From Porphyromonadaceae bacterium (GTDB lineage: Bacteria > Bacteroidota > Bacteroidia > Bacteroidales > Dysgonomonadaceae): a stretch of DNA of 64,000 nucleotides. Numbering within the stretch: the stretch's first letter is position 1; the number at the start of each line of letters is the position of its first letter. This document shows, in pieces, positions 16,732 to 24,472 of the stretch. The stretch lies in contig JAJFTO010000019.1 in assembly GCA_021372865.1 (NCBI GenBank), forward strand, positions 62,001 to 126,000. Reading direction: 5' to 3'. Position numbers and translations under genes: made by a program. The notes beneath the pieces were generated by a model. It was not told the origin of the DNA. It ran no database searches and saw only the letters and a program-made list of their open reading frames with translations.

Positions 16732-16739
16732 CAAAAGTA
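16732..16739 (-). promoter_or_regulatory. Promoter -7 box of the TetR/TolC/ABC efflux operon
   Basis: TACTTTTG on the minus strand matches TAnnTTTG exactly, 20 bases before the TetR start. A TTTG (-33 element) lies 20 bases further upstream and is inside the operator palindrome at 16750-16788. Confidence 0.7.
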
Positions 16740-16749
16740 TTTTATCTTT

Positions 16750-16788
16750 TTGATTAAAACAAATGATTAAATCAAATGTTTAAATCAA
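16750..16788. promoter_or_regulatory. 39-bp near-palindromic TetR operator
   Basis: The segment equals its own reverse complement at 32 of 39 positions. The arms are TTGATT..AAACA and TGTTT..AATCAA, with an inner TGATT.AATCA core. It overlaps the -33 element of the efflux promoter. Its length, about twice a usual TetR site, suggests two dimers or two overlapping sites. Autorepression by the adjacent TetR protein is the simplest reading. Confidence 0.75.
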
Positions 16789-16961
16789 TTTCGAAAATTT
16801 AATACTTTTCTTGTAGTTTCTTTTGTAAATTGATGCCAGTTAACAGTATCGTGTTAGAACAATGAAATAGTTTAATTACAAAAGATTATAAATTTTGGAA
16901 GAATGCCATCATTTTTTACGAAAAATTTATGATGAAGACAGAATGATCACGGTACAATTTT

Positions 16962-17720
16962 TTAAAAATTTTTCACAAGTGACAGCCCGACGCCTCCGTT
17001 GAAAGTTGGAGTGACAATGTAAGCTGAATGATTTTTCTTCAAAAGTTCATCGTATATAAGATAGGACAAGGTAGTGGAAGCAATTCCGAACCCAGCACCT
17101 GCTACCACGTCCGTGAGCCAATGCCGGTCATTGTACATTCGCAATATCCCTGTAGTGGCTGCCATTGCGTAACCTGTAACGCCAATCCAGGGTGACACCT
17201 CCCAATATTCCCGTCGCAGGAACTCTGCCGCAGCAAATGCAGTCGCCGTGTGTCCCGATGGAAATGAGTCTTTACTGGAACCGTCTGGCCTTTCCACTTG
17301 TGTGATATACTTGATCGGGAATACAAAAGCTGAAGTAATGACTATGCTTCCGCCATAAATCAACGCTGCATCTTTCCAACTGTGCTTTCCGTTAATTCCC
17401 AGTGCGTTGAGCATGAAAACCGATGCACCGGGTATATATTGGGTAAAATTGTCAATATTCGAATCAAATGACGGATTGTGTTCGTGGATTTCTTTTTGTA
17501 TTGATGCATTCAGCAATTTCAATCCATCACTTTTCAACCCGACGAAACCAAAAGTTATCAATGCAGCAGGTATGATGAAATGTGTGATTTTAATATTTTC
17601 TTTTTTATTTGATAATACAACGGAATCAGACTTTAACGACACACTATCCAGCTCTTGTGCATTCAAAACCAAAATCGGCAATATTAGCAAAATACTTAGC
17701 AAAACAATCAGAATTTTCAT
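16962..17720 (-). CDS. PAP2-family membrane-associated phosphatase
   Basis: This 252-residue protein has an N-terminal signal or anchor and the three PAP2 phosphatase motifs: KYITQVERPDG (K-x6-RP), SFPSGHTATAF (PSGH) and RMYNDRHWLTDVVAGAGFG (R-x5-H-x3-D). The active site would face the periplasm. Relatives dephosphorylate phosphatidic acid, undecaprenyl diphosphate or lipid A. It lies 98 bases downstream of the thioredoxin-like and DUF6132-like genes in the same direction, so it may belong to the same transcription unit. The substrate is unknown. Confidence 0.9.
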   Translation of the reverse strand: MKILIVLLSILLILPILVLNAQELDSVSLKSDSVVLSNKKENIKITHFIIPAALITFGFVGLKSDGLKLLNASIQKEIHEHNPSFDSNIDNFTQYIPGASVFMLNALGINGKHSWKDAALIYGGSIVITSAFVFPIKYITQVERPDGSSKDSFPSGHTATAFAAAEFLRREYWEVSPWIGVTGYAMAATTGILRMYNDRHWLTDVVAGAGFGIASTTLSYLIYDELLKKNHSAYIVTPTFNGGVGLSLVKNF

Positions 17721-17818
17721 GATTTCCTTTTATCAATGGTTCATTTTATGGACAGGTACCACCAGGGTGAATCTGAAAAATGTACTTTTTTTATCTTTAC
17801 TTGCTGATCATTCTTTCT

Positions 17819-18019
17819 TTAAGATGATTTGATCAGACTACCCGCCAGTCCCCCGAAAATTCCACCGTAAGTACAATTTACCCAACACTCCGAAGAGAGG
17901 GGGAGTGTGCCGTAATACATACCCCAGTTGAACCAATAAATATAACCAATTATTATTCCTGAAAAGACAAAAATCAGAACAAATAAATTTCTTTTTATAA
18001 ATGAAATGAATTGTTTCAT
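17819..18019 (-). CDS. Small membrane protein, DUF6132-like
   Basis: A 66-residue protein with two membrane helices (residues about 11-28 and 48-62) separated by a short loop with two Cys (SSECWVNCTYGG). The layout resembles the small DUF6132 proteins of Bacteroidetes, which often accompany rhodanese or thioredoxin-like genes. It overlaps the thioredoxin-like gene by 4 bases, so the two are translationally coupled. No function can be assigned; the paired Cys could take part in thiol chemistry with its neighbour. Confidence 0.65.
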   Translation of the reverse strand: MKQFISFIKRNLFVLIFVFSGIIIGYIYWFNWGMYYGTLPLSSECWVNCTYGGIFGGLAGSLIKSS

Positions 18020-18453
18020 GCGTCCTCATTTAATGATTGTACAATCTTCTTTAAATTTTTGTAAGATACAATACCCATAATTCTTTGAATCTCTTTGTCA
18101 CCTTTAAAAACCAATATATTGGGAATACCGGATACATTGTGTTCATAAAAGACTTCTGGGTTTTTCTGTACATCTATTGCATAAAAAAGTATCCCGTTCT
18201 CTTCATTTTCAATAAATTGTTCAATATTAAACCTCATTTTTCTACAAAGTTGAGAATTGTTGTCATGGAAAAAAACAAAACGCACCTCATTGTCTTCAAA
18301 TTTTATCTCATCCAGTTCAATTAAATTTGTTTTCTCTGAAGCCAGGGACATTTGTTTCACCCTGACTTCTGAAATAATTACAGTCAGGGTGTAAAACATC
18401 ACTGCAGCGATGACAAAATGCCATGTTTTCAGTTGGGATACTTTATTCGACAT
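18016..18453 (-). CDS. Membrane-anchored thioredoxin-fold protein lacking the CxxC site
   Basis: A 145-residue protein: one N-terminal membrane helix (residues about 12-28), then a thioredoxin-like domain with FVFFHDNNSQLCRKMRF where CxxC would be, and the cis-Pro loop GIPNILVFKGD. Only a single Cys remains at the active-site helix (SQLCRK), so it cannot be a classical disulfide oxidoreductase; a monothiol or binding role is possible. It is co-translated with a two-Cys small membrane protein and follows a TetR gene by 41 bases. Confidence 0.75.
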   Translation of the reverse strand: MSNKVSQLKTWHFVIAAVMFYTLTVIISEVRVKQMSLASEKTNLIELDEIKFEDNEVRFVFFHDNNSQLCRKMRFNIEQFIENEENGILFYAIDVQKNPEVFYEHNVSGIPNILVFKGDKEIQRIMGIVSYKNLKKIVQSLNEDA

Positions 18454-18494
18454 ATGTACGAGGTGATAATGTGGTTAATTTTACCGGTCCGGAA

Positions 18495-19094
18495 TTATTT
18501 TTTATGTACTTTCAAAAGTTCCATCAGTGAGAGGGACAACGACTCAATTTCACGATCAATATCCGATTCAAAATTGGTTATTTTCCATTTGAACATTTGG
18601 TGCCGGAAGGCAGGGATGATGATTAGCGCTATTTGTTCAGATGTAAGCAAGCCTGTAATCAGCTGCATTTTTTGACCATCTTCAATGATGGATTGTACAT
18701 GCTTTGTCAAGGTGTCCATCAGTTGAATAATTTTTTCACTTATTTGCGCACTCTCATCCAATAATCCTTCGGAAAATACAGCCACCACATAATAAGGGTT
18801 CTCTTTGAAATAGCGGGTCAGTCTTTTGAAAAGGGAATAAAACTCTTTTTTAAAGTCGCCTGATCTGGGTGTGTTATTCATAATCCTGGCTACATTTTCA
18901 TGTAAGTACTGCAGCAACGTAAGAATTATTTCCTCCTTGCTGGTGAAATGTCTGTAAATAGCACTCTCTGAAAAATTCATCTCTATCGCCAGATTTTTTA
19001 TTGTAAGCCCGCTTACTCCGGATGTTGTCAGTAATTTTCCGGCCGCCTCAATAATTTCCAGCTGTCTCGGTTTTATTTCCATTTTAATTTTCAT
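18495..19094 (-). CDS. TetR/AcrR-family transcriptional regulator
   Basis: This 199-residue protein has a TetR DNA-binding domain (GLTIKNLAIEMNFSESAIYRHFTSKEEII, residues about 25-53) and a helical ligand domain typical of fatty-acid or lipid-responsive TetR proteins (C-terminal segment with FRHQMFKWK). It sits inside an operon with a START-type lipid-binding protein upstream and a thioredoxin-like protein downstream. Palindromes at 19135-19154 and 20232-20247 are candidate operators. Confidence 0.9.
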   Translation of the reverse strand: MKIKMEIKPRQLEIIEAAGKLLTTSGVSGLTIKNLAIEMNFSESAIYRHFTSKEEIILTLLQYLHENVARIMNNTPRSGDFKKEFYSLFKRLTRYFKENPYYVVAVFSEGLLDESAQISEKIIQLMDTLTKHVQSIIEDGQKMQLITGLLTSEQIALIIIPAFRHQMFKWKITNFESDIDREIESLSLSLMELLKVHKK

Positions 19095-19134
19095 CGTTTT
19101 TTATTTTTAGGGGTTAAAAGATCATTTGGCATAT

Positions 19135-19154
19135 AGGTAATTATATAGTTACCT
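19135..19154. promoter_or_regulatory. 20-bp near-palindrome upstream of the TetR gene
   Basis: AGGTAATTATATAGTTACCT equals its reverse complement at 18 of 20 positions. It lies between the START gene stop (12 bases away) and the TetR start (41 bases away). It could be an operator of an internal promoter or, less likely, a weak hairpin; no T tract follows. Confidence 0.5.
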
Positions 19155-19166
19155 GTTATTTTATCG

Positions 19167-19808
19167 TTATTTCTCCGCGCTTACCAGCGCAATGAATTTA
19201 TTCGTATTATCAAAGATCTTTTTGGGAAAGGCCCTTTTCATTAATAGGACAGGTACTTTAAAACCAGGTGAAACAGTAGTTTTAATTGTAATTTCCACTT
19301 GGTTTTCTTTCAGCTCTCTGAATGAATAAATTTCTTTTGCGTACCTAATTCTTGATGCATCGGTTTCTTTTACCAAAGTAGGATCTGCCGTAATTGTAAA
19401 AGTGGCCGTTTTATTTTTCTTGTCTTCTTCAAAGATCATGATGTAGGACCCGTCTACCGCAGGTGCGATCAAGGATTTTTCATTGTAGTAATAAATGATC
19501 CATTCATTTTCTGAAATTTGCTCGATCAGTTTGCTTGTTTTTTCTCCCCTGAAATCTTTGTGTTTTGAAATATCCTTCATCAGTGAAATACAGTTATCGA
19601 TACTTGTATTTTCTATCGTAGAAGCAATTGCTTCAATTACCGTGACTTTTTCGTCGTTTTCATTTGTGCGTGACGAAAAATTATATTTCACCGTCACTTT
19701 GCCATCTTTGCTCGTGGCGGTTTTCCATTCGGGTGTCTGAGCAGACAGATATGTGCTGAAAAGAACCATACCAAACAGAATTATTCGAGTTTTCAGAATT
19801 TTCTTCAT
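19167..19808 (-). CDS. Secreted START/SRPBCC-domain protein
   Basis: This 213-residue protein has a signal peptide (LFSTYLSAQTPEW, cleavage near residue 24) and a START-like helix-grip fold. Recognisable features are an early WKTATSKDGKVTVKYNF strand pair, the central SENEWIIYYYNEKSLIAPAVDGSYIMIF block, and the long C-terminal helix. START domains bind lipids or other hydrophobic ligands in a deep cavity; a periplasmic form suggests lipid handling or sensing. It lies between an unknown 106-residue protein and a TetR regulator in one operon. Confidence 0.8.
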   Translation of the reverse strand: MKKILKTRIILFGMVLFSTYLSAQTPEWKTATSKDGKVTVKYNFSSRTNENDEKVTVIEAIASTIENTSIDNCISLMKDISKHKDFRGEKTSKLIEQISENEWIIYYYNEKSLIAPAVDGSYIMIFEEDKKNKTATFTITADPTLVKETDASRIRYAKEIYSFRELKENQVEITIKTTVSPGFKVPVLLMKRAFPKKIFDNTNKFIALVSAEK

Positions 19809-19865
19809 TGCGTTATTTTAATTTAGTTTTTTAAGTAAATGATTTCTCTTACACGACATTGTATT

Positions 19866-20186
19866 TTAAAACAATGGTGCCGACAGATAAAGTGTATTCA
19901 ATAGTTTATCATTTTCCAGCATCGATGCCGTTTTTACCTCTATGCCGTAGTAGATAAACTTGTTTTTCGTTTCCTCATCCATTGTGGACACATAGATTAC
20001 ATTGATATATATTCTACGTAAATAAAGTAAAAGTACTTCAGTGGGCATATTCATCTTTTTTAAAGCAATCGTCTCCACGCCGATCACTTTGCTGGCCTCC
20101 AGATCAAAAATCACCAATATTTTGTTTTCACCGTGAAGGTTGGTGAGTTTATCTTTCGAAACGAGAATTGCTTTTCTTTCAATCAT
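19866..20186 (-). CDS. 106-residue protein, possibly NifX/NifB-like fold
   Basis: I do not recognise this protein with certainty. The alternating pattern KILVIFDLEASKVIG ... YINVIYVSTMDEETKNKFIYYGIEVKTA resembles the ribonuclease-H-like NifX/NifB C-terminal domain (a strand, a helix ending in a strand with a short loop, then GIEV). It lacks the Cys and His residues that bind clusters. It is the first gene of the START/TetR operon and is directly controlled by the promoter and palindrome at 20232-20254. A role tied to the START protein is likely from context only. Confidence 0.55.
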   Translation of the reverse strand: MIERKAILVSKDKLTNLHGENKILVIFDLEASKVIGVETIALKKMNMPTEVLLLYLRRIYINVIYVSTMDEETKNKFIYYGIEVKTASMLENDKLLNTLYLSAPLF

Positions 20187-20231
20187 AGCGTTCTATTTTT
20201 TCGCCTAATCATCGTATACCAAAATATGTAA

Positions 20232-20247
20232 GTGAATGATCACTCAC
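20232..20247. promoter_or_regulatory. 16-bp TetR-type operator at the START operon promoter
   Basis: GTGAATGATCACTCAC is a near-perfect inverted repeat (14 of 16) directly downstream of the -7 box at 20247-20254, covering the likely start site. TGAnTGATCAnTCA-like sites are common for TetR proteins, so repression by the TetR protein of the same operon is likely. Confidence 0.65.
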
Positions 20248-20254
20248 AAAAGTA
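20247..20254 (-). promoter_or_regulatory. Promoter -7 box of the START/TetR operon
   Basis: TACTTTTG on the minus strand matches TAnnTTTG exactly, about 60 bases before the first gene, and abuts the operator palindrome. Confidence 0.6.
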
Positions 20255-20379
20255 GAAATAAAAAATATATCAGAAAGTGTCTTTGAAATATTTAACTAGT
20301 TATTAATGAACTTTAAAGCATTGGTGAAGTTATATTGCTTTCTGCAGAAACTTAAATTATACAATTTATCGACATTAAA

Positions 20380-21312
20380 ATGAAACATACAATTTTGGGA
20401 GCAGGGGGTTCCATCGGAAATGCACTGACACATACACTGCTGAAAAATGGGGAAGAGGTGAAACTGGTATCCAGGGAAACACATCCTATTGAAGGAACAG
20501 AATATCTGAAAGGAGATTTAACTTCTTATGCCGATACGCTGGAAGGGGTGAACCAGTCGGATATCGTATACCTGTGTGTGGGACTCCCTTATGATGCAAA
20601 AATATGGAAAGAGAGGTGGCCAAAGATTATCAGGAATACAATTGACGCATGTAAAGAGGTAGGGACCAAATTGATTTTTTTCGACAATGTCTACATGTAT
20701 GGTAAAGTAGACGGCATCATGACAGAGGAAACAGTCTATCACCCGATCAGCCGGAAAGGGGAGGTGCGGGCTGAGATATCGAAACTTTTGGAAGAGGAGA
20801 TGAAGAAGGACGACCTGGATGTAATCATTGCAAGGGCTGCAGATCTTTATGGTCCTTTTGGTACCCCGACTACCAGCATACCTTACATGATGGTCTTTGA
20901 CAGAATGATGCACGGGAAAGCTGCCCAATGGATGGCGGATGTGAATCAGCCTCATTCCTATACCTATATACCCGATTGTGCCGAAGGACTTTATTTGCTT
21001 GCCAAAGAAAATACCGTCTGGAATCAGATATGGCATTTACCGACCCATAGTCCGGCCATCGACGGCAAAACTTTCATTGATCTGGTTGCCCGGGAGATTG
21101 GTGTCGAACCAAAATATACGATTCTGTCCAAATCGTTGATGCGTTTTGGAAAATTATTCAGCAAGATTGCCGGAGAAGCATACGAAATGCTGTACCAGAA
21201 CGAATATCCTTATTATTTCGATTCCTCAAAGTTTAATCAGCATTTCAACTATGTGCCTGTCAATTATGAAGAAGGAATCAGGAAAACCATTCAATGGATC
21301 AATCAAAAGTAA
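20380..21312 (+). CDS. NAD(P)-dependent epimerase/dehydratase (extended SDR)
   Basis: A 310-residue extended SDR. The Rossmann motif is GAGGSIG (residues 7-13). Further along are FFDNVYMYGKVDG at the position of the YxxxK site (Tyr-x3-Lys), ARAADLYGPFG and PHSYTYIPDCAEGL. The active Tyr and Lys are present in YMYGK, so it is probably catalytic. The family is broad (nucleoside-diphosphate-sugar epimerases and related reductases); no specific substrate can be assigned. It stands alone and diverges from the START/TetR operon. Confidence 0.8.
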   Translation: MKHTILGAGGSIGNALTHTLLKNGEEVKLVSRETHPIEGTEYLKGDLTSYADTLEGVNQSDIVYLCVGLPYDAKIWKERWPKIIRNTIDACKEVGTKLIFFDNVYMYGKVDGIMTEETVYHPISRKGEVRAEISKLLEEEMKKDDLDVIIARAADLYGPFGTPTTSIPYMMVFDRMMHGKAAQWMADVNQPHSYTYIPDCAEGLYLLAKENTVWNQIWHLPTHSPAIDGKTFIDLVAREIGVEPKYTILSKSLMRFGKLFSKIAGEAYEMLYQNEYPYYFDSSKFNQHFNYVPVNYEEGIRKTIQWINQK

Positions 21313-21362
21313 CGGCAGGTGAATTTTTTAGTGAAGCAGGTGTTTCGTACGCAGGAATAGTA

Positions 21363-21370
21363 TATATTTG
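21363..21370 (+). promoter_or_regulatory. Promoter -7 box of the NnrS-like gene
   Basis: TATATTTG matches the TAnnTTTG consensus exactly, about 95 bases before the ATG, giving a leader of about 85 bases. Confidence 0.55.
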
Positions 21371-21464
21371 CTTTCTCATAATCACAGCGATCTGATTCTT
21401 CGAATTTTCGGTTTATTCAAATCGGGGTTCCAATAGGTTTCAGACCAAAGACAAATATATTTCA

Positions 21465-22820
21465 ATGAAGAATAAACTATTATCCAGCGACCGACAATCG
21501 TTGTTGGGACAGAAGATTCATCAATATTTTTTTATCAGCGCTCTGGTTACAATATTCACCCTTGGATGTATGTGGGGAGCCATCAACCTGCTCCTGATCG
21601 GGCTGGAGGAAAGTTTTCACGGGATCGACTATTCCTGGGTTTTGGCGCACGGACATGCCATGGTATTCGGTTTTGTCGGCCTTTTCATCATGGGTTTTTC
21701 CTACCGGGCATTACCGCACTTTAAGGGAACGACTCTGTGGAGTCCGTGGCTGGCGCTGTCCACACTCCCTCTGATGATTGCCGGTATTCTGTTGCAGGCG
21801 TATGCGCATGTGATTGCTCCGCGGCAACCTTACCTTATACTCGGGATTTTCGCCGGCATCCTGCAGATTGTCGCTGTCGTACTCTTCGTGCTGGTCATCG
21901 CGCGTACCTTAGGCGGTGCTCCCACCGGTCGAAAAAAAGATGGGTTTGCTTTTACAGCCATTGCCTGGTTTCTTATTGCAGCCATATTGAATCCCATCAT
22001 CTTTTGGCTGTTTGAGTCGGCCTCTGATCAGAAAACATTCCTTTTTAACGTTTCCTCGTTCAATATTCCCTACCGCGACATCCAGACACTCGGAATGGCC
22101 GTGATGATGATACTGGGTGTATCACAGCATATTCTGCCCCGTGCATATGGCCTTCGGAAACCTTCGGAGGGCTGGAGAAGATTTCTGTTGTGGGGTATGA
22201 ACGGAGCCGTTCTTTTCGGTGTAATTTCTTTTACAGCCGGAATGACTACCGGGGTACATTGGTGGCATGCTGCAAACGGCATCTCCTACATCATTATCCT
22301 GGTGGCAGCCATTGGTACCCCTATCCAGTTCCGCCTGTTCCATCGGGTGCCGGCCGGTTACAGCGACCGCAGCCTGAAGTTTATTCGGGCAGCTTACTTC
22401 TGGTTCATTGTGGCCGCACTGCTTCTGGTGTTCGGTCCCTACTATATGTTTGGCATCTATCTCCCTACGACAGGAGGCGAGAATCCTTTCTCACATGCCT
22501 ATTTCGGAGCCTATCGACATGCGCTGACAGTCGGTTTTATCATGATGATGATTGTGGCTGTTTCCAGCAAGGTGGTACCCGACTTTGCCGGTGTCGATGT
22601 CCGGGAGACAAACTCTCTCTGGGCTGTATTTATTTTGCTCAACCTGGGTAATACCTGGCGCATCACCTCTCAGATCCTGACCGATTTCTATCCTGAAGCA
22701 TTTCGGTTTATCGGCTTTTCCGGTTTTATCGAACTCACTGCCCTCAGTTTATGGGGATATGAACTGATCAGAAATATCAGGACCGGGAAAAACATGCAAA
22801 AACTTCATTCTGGAATGTGA
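21465..22820 (+). CDS. NnrS-like / heme-copper-oxidase-related 12-TM protein
   Basis: A 451-residue polytopic membrane protein with about 12 helices. Many helices carry His residues expected of heme or copper ligands: VLAHGHAMVFGFVGLFIMGF, LGVSQHILPRAYG, TTGVHWWHAANG and FSHAYFGAYRHALTVGF. This pattern resembles NnrS (PF05940), a heme and copper protein linked to nitric oxide stress, and more distantly subunit I of cbb3 oxidases. No other oxidase subunits are encoded nearby, which argues against a respiratory oxidase. A protective role against nitric oxide or nitrosative stress is inferred from the family. Confidence 0.7.
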   Translation: MKNKLLSSDRQSLLGQKIHQYFFISALVTIFTLGCMWGAINLLLIGLEESFHGIDYSWVLAHGHAMVFGFVGLFIMGFSYRALPHFKGTTLWSPWLALSTLPLMIAGILLQAYAHVIAPRQPYLILGIFAGILQIVAVVLFVLVIARTLGGAPTGRKKDGFAFTAIAWFLIAAILNPIIFWLFESASDQKTFLFNVSSFNIPYRDIQTLGMAVMMILGVSQHILPRAYGLRKPSEGWRRFLLWGMNGAVLFGVISFTAGMTTGVHWWHAANGISYIIILVAAIGTPIQFRLFHRVPAGYSDRSLKFIRAAYFWFIVAALLLVFGPYYMFGIYLPTTGGENPFSHAYFGAYRHALTVGFIMMMIVAVSSKVVPDFAGVDVRETNSLWAVFILLNLGNTWRITSQILTDFYPEAFRFIGFSGFIELTALSLWGYELIRNIRTGKNMQKLHSGM

Positions 22821-22962
22821 TATCATTCTAAGGCGTTGATTCCCTGAATAATTATCGACAACCGCTGCGTCGCGGCTGTAGGCAGTGTGGTCACAAAAGA
22901 TGTACCCGACAACTGTCTGGTTGCGGGCAATCCAATCCCACAGTGATCAAAAGAAGACTGAA

Positions 22963-23865
22963 TCAGTGAATCTTATTTTTCTTTGCGAGTCGCATCACCC
23001 TTTGTACCGCATCGTCCACTTGGGCGGTCGACTCCATTCCCAGGGTCATGCAATGGATATTTGCATCGGTCAGTGCAAATCTGAGCGATTGTTCCCGCTC
23101 GGTATCGCTTACATGGCTGCCTTCACCAAATATCTTCATGCCGATCACCCCGATACCGTTCTTTTTGGCTTTTCCCAACAATTCTTTTACTACGTCGGGG
23201 GTCCCGTCCATGTGACTTTGGAAAGGATTGATGCGCGCCATAATCACATCTACCCAGGGATTATCCACCGCTTCCACCATGGCATCCCAATTATGACAGG
23301 AAACACCCACGGCTTTGATGATTCCGTCTTGCTTGGCTTTCGATAAACCCTCCATATAATGTGTACGGTTTTTACTCCAACCTGGTTTCATAAGGCAGTG
23401 CATCAGAACAATATCGATATAATCGGTACCCATCTCCTGCCTGTAACGATCGAGTGATTCCCGTACAGGGACTACTTTTTCCGAGCCGTTCTCGTATGTC
23501 CATATCTTTGTGAGCAGGGTAAGCTTTTCGCGGGGAAGGGATTTAATGGCATTTCCCACATATTGATGTGTTCCGTAGGAATCTGCCATATCGAAGAACG
23601 TTATTCCTTTTTCGTAAGCATGGTGGGCCATCTTTGTGAAACTCTCCATTCCCAGGCGGGTTTGATTCGATGCTTTTGAACCACCTTTTGTGCCGGTACC
23701 CAGTGCAATCCGGGAAACATCCAGCCCGCTGTTCCCCAATTTCACCTTGTCGACCCTGATTTCAGATGCCAGGGTCAATTCAAACGAACCGGGCCGTACC
23801 ATAGTCAATCCGGCGAATCCCGCAAAACCCGTACGGAGAAAGTCGCGCCGCGATAATTTCTTCAT
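22963..23865 (-). CDS. Tat-exported aldo/keto reductase
   Basis: This 300-residue protein begins with a twin-arginine signal (KKLSRRDFLRTGFAGFAGL) and then a complete aldo/keto reductase barrel. Visible are the active-site region FFDMADSYGTHQYVGNAI (catalytic Asp and Tyr), LLTKIW (Lys), and LMHCLMKPG. Tat export means the fold and cofactor are acquired in the cytoplasm and the enzyme works in the periplasm or is membrane-bound. Such Tat-tagged reductases are common in Bacteroidetes; substrates are unknown. It is a single gene opposite in direction to the NnrS-like gene. Confidence 0.88.
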   Translation of the reverse strand: MKKLSRRDFLRTGFAGFAGLTMVRPGSFELTLASEIRVDKVKLGNSGLDVSRIALGTGTKGGSKASNQTRLGMESFTKMAHHAYEKGITFFDMADSYGTHQYVGNAIKSLPREKLTLLTKIWTYENGSEKVVPVRESLDRYRQEMGTDYIDIVLMHCLMKPGWSKNRTHYMEGLSKAKQDGIIKAVGVSCHNWDAMVEAVDNPWVDVIMARINPFQSHMDGTPDVVKELLGKAKKNGIGVIGMKIFGEGSHVSDTEREQSLRFALTDANIHCMTLGMESTAQVDDAVQRVMRLAKKNKIH

Positions 23866-24145
23866 ATGTTGTTTTTTTTAAAAATGTCTACAGCGTAAAA
23901 ATAGGAAATAAATTCAAGTAATCAAGTAGTTGTTCAATTTTTTCTTTAATATTTCCTTTCGGTTTTTTGATCAAGATTTCTCGCCACCTCCTGTTTTAAT
24001 TTCATCGTCACCCTTTCTTATTATATCCATCATTGCAGTAGATTTCATGAGGTTCTACACTTTCATCCTTCATTTATATTGGAAGATATGGGGTTTAAGA
24101 ATATTACTAATCTCTAATTTGTGACTCATGATTTATTTATTGCAA

Positions 24146-24472
24146 TTAGTAAATAGTGAATATCGCCCTAAGATTGTAGGACAGCACCATTAATCCGAAA
24201 AATATCAGCATATCGAGAATAATAGTCGAGATCCAAAGACCTTTTTTAGACAGACCAAAATTGTAAAAGTAGAAATATTCTTCCTTCCTGTACTCATTGG
24301 TAAAATATATAGAGGCTCCCAACGTGAATAACTTAAACCAGAATAAGGCTGAATATGTGTCAATGCCATTCTTCCATAAAATGAAAGCGCATGCAAGATC
24401 TATAAAAACAGAAACCCAAATAAAGTTCCGGTAATAAGTGAATATAAGGCGCAGCTTTTGAAGGTATTTCAT
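24146..24472 (-). CDS. Small membrane protein, co-translated with the TlpA-like gene
   Basis: A 108-residue protein with about four membrane helices and many aromatic residues (TNEYRKEEYFYFYNFGLSK in the central loop). I do not recognise a named family, but proteins of this kind are often found beside transport or redox genes in Bacteroidetes. Its ATG shares a base with the TlpA-like stop codon (TAATG), so the two are translationally coupled. Function unknown. Confidence 0.6.
   Translation of the reverse strand: MKYLQKLRLIFTYYRNFIWVSVFIDLACAFILWKNGIDTYSALFWFKLFTLGASIYFTNEYRKEEYFYFYNFGLSKKGLWISTIILDMLIFFGLMVLSYNLRAIFTIY

Noticed and set aside
23866..24145. Possible small peptide gene (about 25 codons ending in a GG-containing tail) on the minus strand
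   Set aside because: No promoter, no leader-peptide motif and no transport partner; I see nothing else in this 280-bp gap.
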